Of a stretch of DNA of 64,000 nt, positions 18,034 to 26,044 are shown piece after piece (within the stretch, counting starts at the first letter, position 1; each line of letters opens with the position of its first letter). Under the pieces are notes generated by a model. The model was not told the DNA's origin. It did no database searches and worked only from the letters and a program-made list of their open reading frames with translations. The translations under genes and the position numbers were made by a program. This DNA comes from Bradyrhizobium sp. B124. Lineage in GTDB: Bacteria > Pseudomonadota > Alphaproteobacteria > Rhizobiales > Xanthobacteraceae. The DNA lies in contig NZ_CP152413.1 in assembly GCF_038967635.1 (NCBI RefSeq), positions 9,105,801 to 9,169,800 on the forward strand. The letters run 5' to 3'.

Positions 18034-19029
18034 ATGACCGAAGACTGGTTGAAGAGTTCCATCATGGCCAAGCGGGCCGTCGCCAAGGGCGCGACGGGCA
18101 CGACCCATAGTTTGACGATCGAGCAACAGGGCAGCTTCCATTACGTCTATGGACCCTATGCCGAGCCGACCCTGTTGATCGATCCGGGCGGGGTGGTCGT
18201 CGTCGAGACCGAGGATGCCTTCGGCGGCGTGCTCACCAGCGAGACCGACAGCCCCACGGCGAAGCTGAACTTCCCCTACCTGAACCCGCAATGCGGGCCG
18301 ATCGCGGTCAAGGGCGCCAGGAAGGGCGATTGCCTCGCCGTCTATATTCGCGACGTCGAGACCCGCGGCGCGCAGCCGGCCGGAACGACCTGCATCATTC
18401 CGGAGTTCGGCGGCCTGGTCGGAACGGCATCCACGGCGCTGCTCAATCCGCCGCTGCCGGAGCGCGTCAAGAAGCTGCATGTCGATCGCAACGGCGTGCG
18501 CTGGAACGACAAGATCACGCTGCCGTATGAGCCGTTCATCGGCACGATCGGCGTGTCGCCCGAGATCGAGGCGATCTCCTCGCTGCAGCCCGACTATCAC
18601 GGCGGCAACATGGACCTGCCCGACGTCGCGCCTGGCTCGATCATCTATTTTCCGGTGCATACCGAAGGCGGGCTGCTCTATGTCGGCGACTGCCACGCCA
18701 CGCAGGGCGACGGCGAGCTCTCGGGCGTCGCGCTCGAGCAGCGCGCCACCGTGACGCTGCAGATCGATCTGATCAAGAACTGGAGCTTCGCCTGGCCGCG
18801 GCTCGAGACGCGCGACTTCATCATGACGATCGGCAGCGCGCGGCCGCTCGAGGACGCGGCACGGATCGCCTATCGCGAGCTCGTGCGCTGGATGAGCGCG
18901 GACTACGGCTTCGACGAGATCGACGCCTACATGCTGCTCAGCCAGGCCGGCCGCATGCGGCTCGGCAACATGGTCGACCCCAAATACACGATGGGGGCGT
19001 CGATCCTGAAGAATTACCTCAAGGCGTGA
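18034..19029 (+). CDS. Acetamidase/formamidase family protein
   Basis: The 331-residue protein matches the acetamidase/formamidase (FmdA/AmdA) family. Visible segments are VVVETEDAFGG near the N-terminus, GPIAVKGARKGDCLAVYI, IGTIGVSP, and the metal-site-like LLYVGDCHATQGDGELSG near residue 225. Members hydrolyse formamide or acetamide to ammonia and the acid. A longer frame starts at 17890 inside the preceding amidase gene, but GAGGAG at 18021-18026 correctly spaces ATG 18034, which I use. The gap to the upstream stop is 16 bases. Together with the amidase it points to short-chain amides as the operon's substrates. Confidence 0.9.
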   Translation: MTEDWLKSSIMAKRAVAKGATGTTHSLTIEQQGSFHYVYGPYAEPTLLIDPGGVVVVETEDAFGGVLTSETDSPTAKLNFPYLNPQCGPIAVKGARKGDCLAVYIRDVETRGAQPAGTTCIIPEFGGLVGTASTALLNPPLPERVKKLHVDRNGVRWNDKITLPYEPFIGTIGVSPEIEAISSLQPDYHGGNMDLPDVAPGSIIYFPVHTEGGLLYVGDCHATQGDGELSGVALEQRATVTLQIDLIKNWSFAWPRLETRDFIMTIGSARPLEDAARIAYRELVRWMSADYGFDEIDAYMLLSQAGRMRLGNMVDPKYTMGASILKNYLKA

Positions 19030-19062
19030 CTTCCACATCTTTCAACGACAAGGAACATCGCG

Positions 19063-20301
19063 ATGAATTCGGGGCGTATAGTCGGAATGGCTTTGCTTGG
19101 TGCCGTGCTCGGGACGGCAGTCATTGGTGCTGCCCAGGCGGCCGACCCGCCATTGAAGGTCGGCTTGCTGGAGGACGTCTCCGGCGATCTGGCATTCATG
19201 GGCATGCCGAAGCTGCATGGATCGCAGCTCGCGGTCGAGGAGATCAACAAGAGCGGCGGCATTCTCGGCCGCCAGATCGAGCTGATTCACCTTGATCCCC
19301 AAGGTGACAATGCCCGCTATCAGGAGTTCGGTCGCCGCCTGCTCAACCGCGACAAGGTCGACGTGCTGATCGGCGGCATCACCTCTGCCTCGCGCGAGGC
19401 ATTGCGTCCGATCGTCGATCGCACCACCACGCCGTACTTCTATACGAACCAGTATGAAGGCGGCGTCTGCGATGCCTCCATGGTCAGCATGGGTGCGGTG
19501 CCGGAGCAGCAGTTCTCGACGCTGATCCCCTGGATGGTCCAGAAGTTCGGCAAGAAGGTCTACGTCATCGCGGCAGACTATAATTTCGGCCAGATCTCCG
19601 CGGAGTGGAACCGCAAGATCATGAAGGACCTCGGCGGCGAGGTCGTGGGCGAGGAGTTCATCCCGCTCGGCGTATCGCAATTCGCGCAGACGATCCAGAA
19701 CATCCAGAAGGCGAAGCCGGATTGGCTGCTGACGATCAATGTCGGTGCCGCGCAGGACTCGTTCTTCGAGCAGGCGGCCGCCGCCAACCTCAACTTGCCG
19801 ATGGGGTCCTCGATCAAGGTCATGCTCGGCTTCGAGCACAAGCGGTTCAAGCCGCCGGCGCTCAACAACATGCATGCGACCGCCAACTGGTTCGAGGAGA
19901 TCGACACGCCCGAAGCCAACGACTTCAAGAAGCGCTGGCACGCCAAGTTCCCCGACGAGCTCTACATCAACGACATGGGCTACAACGCCTATAACGCGCT
20001 CTACATGTACAAGGCGCTGGTCGAGAAGGCGAAGTCGACCAAGCTCGATGACATGCGCAAGGTGATTGCGACCGGTGATGCCTGCATCGACGCCCCCGAG
20101 GGCAAGGTCTGCATCGATCCGAAGAGCCAGCATACGTCGCACCGCATGCGCCTGATCTCGGTCGGGCCCAAGCACGAGGTGACCGTCGAGAAGGACTACG
20201 GGACGATCCAGCCTTACTGGCTCGGCGAGATCGGCTGCGACCTCACCAAGAAGAACGACAAGGACCAGTACACGCCGAGTCATCTTCCCAACAAATCGTG
20301 A
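19063..20301 (+). CDS. Periplasmic substrate-binding protein, Urt/AmiC/Liv type
   Basis: The 412-residue protein starts with a classical signal peptide (IVGMALLGAVLGTAVIGAAQ, cleavage after residue 26). It continues as a type I periplasmic binding protein: LKVGLLEDVSGDLAFMGMPK, AVEEINKSGGILGRQIELIH, and TTTPYFYTNQYEGGVC, a cysteine-containing version of the amide/urea-binder motif. It would deliver an amide-like or urea-like solute to the permeases encoded next. It is distantly related to the cytoplasmic AmiC-like protein of this locus, so the same ligand class may be sensed and transported. A strong hairpin lies between its stop and the next gene (20355-20378). Confidence 0.9.
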   Translation: MNSGRIVGMALLGAVLGTAVIGAAQAADPPLKVGLLEDVSGDLAFMGMPKLHGSQLAVEEINKSGGILGRQIELIHLDPQGDNARYQEFGRRLLNRDKVDVLIGGITSASREALRPIVDRTTTPYFYTNQYEGGVCDASMVSMGAVPEQQFSTLIPWMVQKFGKKVYVIAADYNFGQISAEWNRKIMKDLGGEVVGEEFIPLGVSQFAQTIQNIQKAKPDWLLTINVGAAQDSFFEQAAAANLNLPMGSSIKVMLGFEHKRFKPPALNNMHATANWFEEIDTPEANDFKKRWHAKFPDELYINDMGYNAYNALYMYKALVEKAKSTKLDDMRKVIATGDACIDAPEGKVCIDPKSQHTSHRMRLISVGPKHEVTVEKDYGTIQPYWLGEIGCDLTKKNDKDQYTPSHLPNKS

Positions 20302-20354
20302 TGCAAGCGGGCACGAATCTTGCTCGTGTTTTGCATTACGGCCTTGAAGCGAAC

Positions 20355-20378
20355 CGGCGCCGCAATGATGCGGCGCCG
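20355..20378 (+). promoter_or_regulatory. Perfect GC-rich hairpin between binding-protein and permease genes
   Basis: Arms CGGCGCCGCA (20355-20364) and TGCGGCGCCG (20369-20378) form a perfect 10-bp stem with loop ATGA. It sits in the 94-base gap after the binding-protein stop and ends 17 bases before the permease ATG. Such hairpins protect the 3' end of the binding-protein message or partly terminate transcription, so that binding protein exceeds permease. No T-run follows, so complete termination is unlikely. Confidence 0.6.
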
Positions 20379-20395
20379 TGATCACGGAGAGTGGA

Positions 20396-21262
20396 ATGTC
20401 GGCTGAACTCTTCTCGCTATTCTATCAATTCGCCGACGTCTTCGCGTTCCTGATCCTGTCGGCGGCGGGCCTTGCCATCGTGTTCGGCATGATGGGCGTG
20501 ATCAACATGGCGCATGGCGAGTTCATCATGTGCGGGGCCTATGTGACGGTCGGGCTCGTGAATCTCGGCGTGCCGCTCCCGATCGCCCAGATCCTGGCCG
20601 CCCTGACCGCGGGCATCATCGGCATGATCGTCGAGTACCTCGTCGTGCGGCGCTTCTACAAGCGTCCGCTGGATTCCCTGCTTGCCACCTGGGGCCTCAG
20701 CCTGATCGTGACGCAGTCGATGCTGCTGATCGTAGGCTCCGCGGTGCGCGGCATAGGCACGCCGGAAGGAAGTTTTGCGATCGGCGGCTACACGTTCTCG
20801 ACCTATCGCCTCGTGCTGTTCGGCTGTGCGGTGGCGGTGCTGGCCGGGCTCTACATCATCTTCATGAAGACGCGCTTTGGCGTGATCGCGCGCGCCACGA
20901 TGCAGAATGCGGCAATGGCGAAGGCGCTCGGCGCGCGCACCGGCCGCATCTATTCCATCAGCTTCGGGATCGGCACGGCGCTTGCGGGACTCTGCGGTGC
21001 GCTCTACGCGCCGACCATGACGCTGATCCCGACCATGGGCGCGACTTTCGTGGTCGAGAGCTTTGTCACTGTCGTGATCGGCGGTGCCAATGTCCTGCTC
21101 GGAACCGCGCCGGCCGCGGTGTTCCTGGCGATGATCAGGATGGCGCTGAATGCCAGTTATGGCCAGATCATCGGGCAGATCGGCATGCTGTTTGCCGTGA
21201 TCCTGATCATACGGGTGCTGCCTGAAGGGCTATCCAGCGTGCTGGTTCGTCGTGGGCGCTAG
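20396..21262 (+). CDS. ABC transporter inner-membrane permease, LivH/UrtB type
   Basis: The 288-residue, very hydrophobic protein has about eight membrane segments. It carries the LivH family signatures GLAIVFGMMGVINMAHGEFIM near the N-terminus and GAALAGLCGALYAP-like and VVIGGANVLLGT segments near the C-terminus. It forms the membrane channel with the next gene product. I use ATG 20396 because GGAGAG lies just ahead of it; a GTG at 20378 is in frame but falls inside the hairpin. The stop overlaps the longest frame of the next gene, implying coupling. Confidence 0.9.
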   Translation: MSAELFSLFYQFADVFAFLILSAAGLAIVFGMMGVINMAHGEFIMCGAYVTVGLVNLGVPLPIAQILAALTAGIIGMIVEYLVVRRFYKRPLDSLLATWGLSLIVTQSMLLIVGSAVRGIGTPEGSFAIGGYTFSTYRLVLFGCAVAVLAGLYIIFMKTRFGVIARATMQNAAMAKALGARTGRIYSISFGIGTALAGLCGALYAPTMTLIPTMGATFVVESFVTVVIGGANVLLGTAPAAVFLAMIRMALNASYGQIIGQIGMLFAVILIIRVLPEGLSSVLVRRGR

Positions 21263-21275
21263 ACGGGAATTTCTG

Positions 21276-22349
21276 ATGTTGAAGCTGCTCGACGGTCCGC
21301 AGACGCTCGGACGCGGAAAGATCTTCTGGTCCTGCTTTGTTGCCGTGCTGGCGGGCGCGTTGATCTATCCGCTGTTCGCCGACTCCTATGATGTCGGCAA
21401 CTTTGCCTACTTCCTGATCTGGATATTCATGGCGCTCGGCCTCTGCCTGATGTGGGGCTACGGCGGCATGCTGTCGTTCGGCCAGACCTTCTTCTTCGGC
21501 ATCGCAGGCTACGGCTATGGCGTGCTCGCCATCAACATGGGCGGAGGAACGGCCACGATTGCAGCACTCGTGCTCTCCGTTGTCATCGCGATGATGGCGG
21601 CAGGGGTCCTCGGCTATTTCATGATCTGGGGTGGGATTAGCGGGATCTTCTTCGGCATCGTGACGCTGTCGGCAACGCTGGTGCTGGCCTTCTTCCTCGG
21701 GCAGACGGCAGGACCGGAATGGCATATCGGTCCGGCCCGGCTCAACGGCTTCAACGGCATGAAGGGAATGGATCCGCTCACGGTCGGGAGTTTCGATATC
21801 GAGGGATCGGCGCTCTATTACCTCATGATCGCACTGATCGTGATCGTCTACGTCGCGCTGCGCATGCTGGTGAACTCGAGCGTCGGCAACGTGATCGTGG
21901 CGACGCGGGAAAATCCGCAGCGCGCCGAGATGCTCGGCTACGACGTCCGCAAATATCAGCTCCTGACATTCGTGATCGGCAGCGGCCTCGCGGGCCTCAG
22001 CGGCGCGCTCTACACGTCCTGGGGGCAGTTCATCACGCCGTCCAGCATCGGCCTGCCGGCGGCGGCGATGCCGATCGTCTGGGTCGCATTCTCCGGACGC
22101 AATGATTTGACCGCGACCCTGGTCGGATCGTTCCTGCTGCTGTTCGGCTTCCAGACCATCACGGTCTACAGCCAGCAGGCAGCGCTGGTGCTGATGGGTG
22201 TCCTCCTGCTCGCCACCGTGATGCTGGCGCCGCAGGGCTTTGTCCTTGGCATCGGCAAGCTTGTTGTCGACTGGTGGACCAGGCGTCGGCGGCGCGACGA
22301 GGCCCCCGCGCTGGCGGATGCCGGCCGCCTGCAATCGGATGAGACCTGA
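21276..22349 (+). CDS. ABC transporter inner-membrane permease, LivM/UrtC type
   Basis: The 357-residue protein has about nine membrane segments and the LivM loop motifs LCLMWGYGGMLSFGQTFFFG and ENPQRAEMLGYDVRKYQLLT, plus LSGALYTSWG. It pairs with the LivH-type subunit. ATG 21276 is preferred over GTG 21252 because the shorter form begins as usual for the family; GTG 21252 would overlap the upstream gene by 11 bases. The short Arg-rich C-terminus faces the cytoplasm. The ATPase gene starts 3 bases after its stop. Confidence 0.88.
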   Translation: MLKLLDGPQTLGRGKIFWSCFVAVLAGALIYPLFADSYDVGNFAYFLIWIFMALGLCLMWGYGGMLSFGQTFFFGIAGYGYGVLAINMGGGTATIAALVLSVVIAMMAAGVLGYFMIWGGISGIFFGIVTLSATLVLAFFLGQTAGPEWHIGPARLNGFNGMKGMDPLTVGSFDIEGSALYYLMIALIVIVYVALRMLVNSSVGNVIVATRENPQRAEMLGYDVRKYQLLTFVIGSGLAGLSGALYTSWGQFITPSSIGLPAAAMPIVWVAFSGRNDLTATLVGSFLLLFGFQTITVYSQQAALVLMGVLLLATVMLAPQGFVLGIGKLVVDWWTRRRRRDEAPALADAGRLQSDET

Positions 22350-22352
22350 ACC

Positions 22353-23072
22353 ATGGCGCTGGTCGATGTAAAAGGCGTCTCCAAGCGCTTCGGCGGATTG
22401 ACCGCCGTCTCCGAGGTCGACCTGACGGTCAATGCCGGCGAAGTTCACTGTCTGATCGGGCCCAACGGGGCCGGGAAGAGCACGCTGTTCAAGCTGATCG
22501 TCGGCCTCTATCCACCGACCACCGGCAGCATCTTCTTCGACACCGTCGATATCACCGCGGAACGACCCTACGCGCGGGTGCAACGTGGCATGAGCATCAA
22601 GATGCAGGCGCCGAGCGTGTTCAAGGAATTGCCGGTGCGGCAGAACATCCAGATCGCGCTGCAGGAACGGCTTTCGGGCGCGGAATGCCGGGTTGAGGAG
22701 GAACGGCTGCTGGTGCTGCTCAATCTGGCTGATGATGGCGGCAAGCTCGCCGGTGCGCTGTCGCATGGCCAGCAGCAATGGCTGGAGATCGGGATGGCGC
22801 TGGCGTTGCAGCCGCAGCTTTTGCTGCTGGACGAGCCGACCGCCGGCATGTCGCCGGAAGAGACCTACAAGACCGGCGAACTGATCAAGTCGTTCAACGC
22901 CGAGGGCATGACGGTTCTGGTCGTCGAGCACGACATGGCGTTCGTGCGTCAGGTCGCCCAGCGCGTCACCGTTCTGCATCTTGGCAAGATCTTCGCGCGC
23001 GGCAGTCTCGAGGCCATTCTGGAGGACGAGAAGGTCGCGGAAATCTACTTGGGTAAGACCCATGCCCACTGA
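22353..23072 (+). CDS. ABC transporter ATPase, LivG/UrtD type
   Basis: The 239-residue nucleotide-binding subunit shows Walker A GPNGAGKST (Gly36-Ser43), an LSHGQQQWLEIG signature, Walker B LLLLDEPTAGMSP and the switch His in VVEHDMAFV. LSHGQ in place of LSGGQ is the usual UrtD/LivG-like variant. It energises transport by the LivH/LivM pair. Its last 11 bases overlap the start of the next ATPase gene in another frame. Confidence 0.92.
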   Translation: MALVDVKGVSKRFGGLTAVSEVDLTVNAGEVHCLIGPNGAGKSTLFKLIVGLYPPTTGSIFFDTVDITAERPYARVQRGMSIKMQAPSVFKELPVRQNIQIALQERLSGAECRVEEERLLVLLNLADDGGKLAGALSHGQQQWLEIGMALALQPQLLLLDEPTAGMSPEETYKTGELIKSFNAEGMTVLVVEHDMAFVRQVAQRVTVLHLGKIFARGSLEAILEDEKVAEIYLGKTHAH

Positions 23073-23772
23073 TCGCATTCTGGACGTATCGGGACTTTGG
23101 GCGGGCTACGGCGCGACGCCGATCCTGCAGGGCGTCAGCATGCAGGTCTCGCGCGGCGAGATCGTCGGCGTGATCGGCCGCAATGGCGTCGGCAAATCGA
23201 CCCTGATGCGCTGCCTGATCGGCCTGCTGCAGACCTGGCGCGGTACCATCACCTTCATGGATCAGGATGTCACGCAGCTCGAGGCCGATGCGCGGGCGCG
23301 CGCCGGCTTCGGCTACATCCCGCAGGGCCGCGACGTGTTTCCGCAAATGAGCGTCGAGGAGAACCTGCAGGTCGGCGAGCTGATCGGCGGGCCCGACGGA
23401 AAGAAGCTGCCGGAGCTGGTCTATACGTATTTTCCGCGCTTGAAGGAGCGCCGGCGGCAGATCGCAGGCACCATGTCGGGCGGCGAGCAGCAGCAGCTCG
23501 CGATCGGCCGCGCGCTGATCGGCAATCCGTCGCTGATGATCCTCGACGAGCCATCCGAGGGCATCCAGCCATCGATCGTGCAGCACATCTGCGAGGCGCT
23601 GCAATCGTTCCGCGCCGAGCTCGGCACCACGATCATCTTCGTCGAGCAGAACCTCGACACCATCCTGGCGATCGCCCAGCGCTGCTACATCATGGAAAAG
23701 GGCAAGATTACGCGATCGCTGGCCGGCGAGGAGGTCAACGCGGACAATGTTCGCGCGCAGCTGCTGCTTTGA
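23062..23772 (+). CDS. ABC transporter ATPase, LivF/UrtE type
   Basis: The 236-residue protein is the second nucleotide-binding subunit, with Walker A GRNGVGKST, a YIPQGRDVFPQMSVEENL Q-loop typical of LivF, an SGGEQQQLAIGRAL signature, Walker B LMILDEPSEGIQPS and switch IFVEQNLD. The ATG at 23062 overlaps the upstream stop. The frame continues upstream to 22981, but that part is an Arg/Ser-rich shadow of the preceding gene. The five transporter genes are contiguous from 19.06 to 23.77 kb. Confidence 0.92.
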   Translation: MPTDRILDVSGLWAGYGATPILQGVSMQVSRGEIVGVIGRNGVGKSTLMRCLIGLLQTWRGTITFMDQDVTQLEADARARAGFGYIPQGRDVFPQMSVEENLQVGELIGGPDGKKLPELVYTYFPRLKERRRQIAGTMSGGEQQQLAIGRALIGNPSLMILDEPSEGIQPSIVQHICEALQSFRAELGTTIIFVEQNLDTILAIAQRCYIMEKGKITRSLAGEEVNADNVRAQLLL

Positions 23773-23835
23773 TCGGCTACGCCATGTGGTGAGGAAGTGC
23801 GGGTTCAACAATCGATAACAACGGAGGGAATGGAT

Positions 23836-24597
23836 ATGGATCTGGGACTCAAGGGCGCAAAGGTTCTCGTGACAGGCAGCACCAAGGGAATCGGCCGCGC
23901 GATCGCCGACACATTCGCGGCCGAGGGGGCCAATGTCGGCATCTGCGCGCGCAACCAGGCGGATGTCGACGCTGCGGTGACCGCGATCAAGGCCAAGGGC
24001 GTTGCGGCGTTCGGCGGTGCGGTCGACGTCTCGAATGGGCCGGCGCTGAAGGCCTGGGTCGCCGACATGGCGTCGAAGCTCGGCGGCATCGACGTTGTCG
24101 TCGCCAATGTCAGCGCGCTGTCGATCGGGCAGGACGAGGAGAGCTGGGAGAAGGAATTCTCCACCGACATGATGGGGACGGTGCGGCTCGTCAACGCCGC
24201 GATGCCGTATCTTGAGAAGAGCGCGGCGGCGGCGATCGTCACGATCTCCAGCGTATCGGGACGCGAGGTCGATTTCGCCAGCGGTCCTTACGGCACGTTC
24301 AAGGCCGCGATCATCCACTACACGCAGGGCTTGGCCTACCAGCTTGCGGCGAAGGGCATCCGGGCCAATTCGGTGTCGCCGGGGAATACCTATTTCGAGG
24401 GCGGCGTCTGGAACATCATCAAGGACGGCAATCCCGAACTGTACAAGACCGCGTTGGCGCTCAACCCGACCGGCCGGATGGGCACGCCGCAGGAGATGGC
24501 AAACGCCGCGGTGTTCCTGGCGAGCAAGGCGGCGAGCTTCATCACGGGGACCAACCTCGTCGTGGACGGCGCCTTGACGCGCGGTGTTCAGTTCTAG
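23836..24597 (+). CDS. Short-chain dehydrogenase/reductase (SDR copy 1)
   Basis: The 253-residue classical SDR has the Rossmann motif TGSTKGIG, catalytic Ser in ISSVSG, Tyr and Lys in YGTFK, and the C-terminal FITGTNLVVDGA. NNAG is replaced by VANVSA. It oxidises or reduces a hydroxy/keto group with NAD(P). Three in-frame starts compete (23797, 23830, 23836). GGAGGGA at 23823-23829 is correctly spaced only for ATG 23836, which therefore decides the start. It lies between the transporter and the second amidase, so it may process the carbon skeleton left after amide hydrolysis. Confidence 0.88.
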   Translation: MDLGLKGAKVLVTGSTKGIGRAIADTFAAEGANVGICARNQADVDAAVTAIKAKGVAAFGGAVDVSNGPALKAWVADMASKLGGIDVVVANVSALSIGQDEESWEKEFSTDMMGTVRLVNAAMPYLEKSAAAAIVTISSVSGREVDFASGPYGTFKAAIIHYTQGLAYQLAAKGIRANSVSPGNTYFEGGVWNIIKDGNPELYKTALALNPTGRMGTPQEMANAAVFLASKAASFITGTNLVVDGALTRGVQF

Positions 24598-24613
24598 CCG
24601 GGGCGACAACGAC

Positions 24614-26017
24614 ATGTCAGCGGATCCATTGCATTACAAGTCGATCACCGAGATCTCCGGGCTCATTCGCCGCGGCGAGGCGAAGCCCTCGGAGATCACG
24701 GAGGCGATCCTCGGCCGGATCGCGAAACTCGACGGGCAGTTTCATGGCTATGCGCTCGTCCTTGCGGAGCGGGCCATGGCGCAGGCGAAGCAGCGCGATG
24801 TGGAGATTGCGAAGGGCATCTGGCGCGGCCCGCTGCATGGCGTTCCGATCGGGCTGAAGGACCTCTGCTACACGACGTTTGCGCCGACCGCAGGCGGCAC
24901 GACGATCCATGCGAAGTTCGTGCCGTCCTTCAATGCCACGATCGTGGATCGGCTGGAATTCGCCGGCGCGATCACGCTCGGCAAGCTCAAGATGACGGAG
25001 GGCGCCTATACCAGCCATCATCCAGCGGTTCAGGCCCCGCTCAATCCGTGGAATGTGAACTACTGGGTCGGCTCGTCGTCGAGCGGGTCGGGCGTCGCGA
25101 CATCGGCAGGGCTCTGCTACGGCTCGATCGGCAGCGACACTGGCGGCTCGATCAGGTTTCCATCGGCGACCTGCGGCTTGACCGGCATCAAGCCGACCTG
25201 GGGCCGCGTCAGCCGGCACGGCGTCTTCCCGCTGGCGGACTCGCTCGACCACGTCGGACCGATGTGCCGCAGCGCTGCCGACGCCGCGGCAATGCTCGGC
25301 GTCATCGCCGGCGCGGATGCCAACGATCCGACCGCCTTGCGCGCGCCGGTGCCGAACTATCTGGCCGGCGCAGGCGATGGCATCCGGGGCGTGCGGATCG
25401 GCGTCGATCGCAGATACACCCAGGAGGGGATCGATCGGCAGGTCGTCGCCGCTCTGGTGCAGGCCGAGCGCACGCTCGCCGATCTCGGCGCCGATATCCG
25501 CGAGGTGCATTTCCCGCCCTATCAGAAGCTCGTCAGCCAGTGGATTACGATGTGTTCGGTGGAAACGGCGGAGGCGCATCTGGATACGTACCCGTCGCGG
25601 AAGTCGGAATATGGACCGGACCTCGCGCAGCTGATCGAGCAGGGCAGGGCGACGAGCGGCGTCGACATTGCGGCGATCCATCACGAGCGCCTGAAGTTCG
25701 CAGGCAGCCTCGCTGCGATGTTCGAGGATATCGATCTCTTGCTGATCCCGACGATGCCGGTGCCGATCCCGACGCTGACGAAGATGAGCGAATACGGCGC
25801 CGACCCCAACGTCCTCCTGAACATCCTGCGCTTCACGGCGGTGTTCGACTTCTCGGGCAGCCCAACCATCACGCTGCCGATGGGCATGGCGTCGGACCAG
25901 ATGCCGCTCAGCATGCAGCTGGTCGGCCCGCATCTGTCCGAAGACGTGCTGGTCCGCGCCGGCGCTGCGTTCCAATCGGTGACGGACTGGCATACGCGGC
26001 GGCCGCCGATCGAATGA
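24614..26017 (+). CDS. Amidase-signature-family amidohydrolase (copy 2)
   Basis: The 467-residue paralogue of the amidase at 16617 has Lys82 (GVPIGLKDL), cis-Ser155 (GSSSSGSG) and Ser179 (GSDTGGSIRFPSA) in identical positions. The two share long blocks such as GVATxAGLC and KPTWGRVSR, and the C-terminal VxDWHxRxPxI, but differ in the substrate-facing regions (PNYLAGAGDG and FPPYQKLVSQW here). ATG 24614 is chosen over an upstream frame start at 24584 that overlaps the SDR gene. It is the last gene of the operon and converges with the serine hydrolase gene, 27 bases away. Confidence 0.9.
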   Translation: MSADPLHYKSITEISGLIRRGEAKPSEITEAILGRIAKLDGQFHGYALVLAERAMAQAKQRDVEIAKGIWRGPLHGVPIGLKDLCYTTFAPTAGGTTIHAKFVPSFNATIVDRLEFAGAITLGKLKMTEGAYTSHHPAVQAPLNPWNVNYWVGSSSSGSGVATSAGLCYGSIGSDTGGSIRFPSATCGLTGIKPTWGRVSRHGVFPLADSLDHVGPMCRSAADAAAMLGVIAGADANDPTALRAPVPNYLAGAGDGIRGVRIGVDRRYTQEGIDRQVVAALVQAERTLADLGADIREVHFPPYQKLVSQWITMCSVETAEAHLDTYPSRKSEYGPDLAQLIEQGRATSGVDIAAIHHERLKFAGSLAAMFEDIDLLLIPTMPVPIPTLTKMSEYGADPNVLLNILRFTAVFDFSGSPTITLPMGMASDQMPLSMQLVGPHLSEDVLVRAGAAFQSVTDWHTRRPPIE

Positions 26018-26044
26018 TGCTGCGTCAATGGCGGTCGCGCTTTA

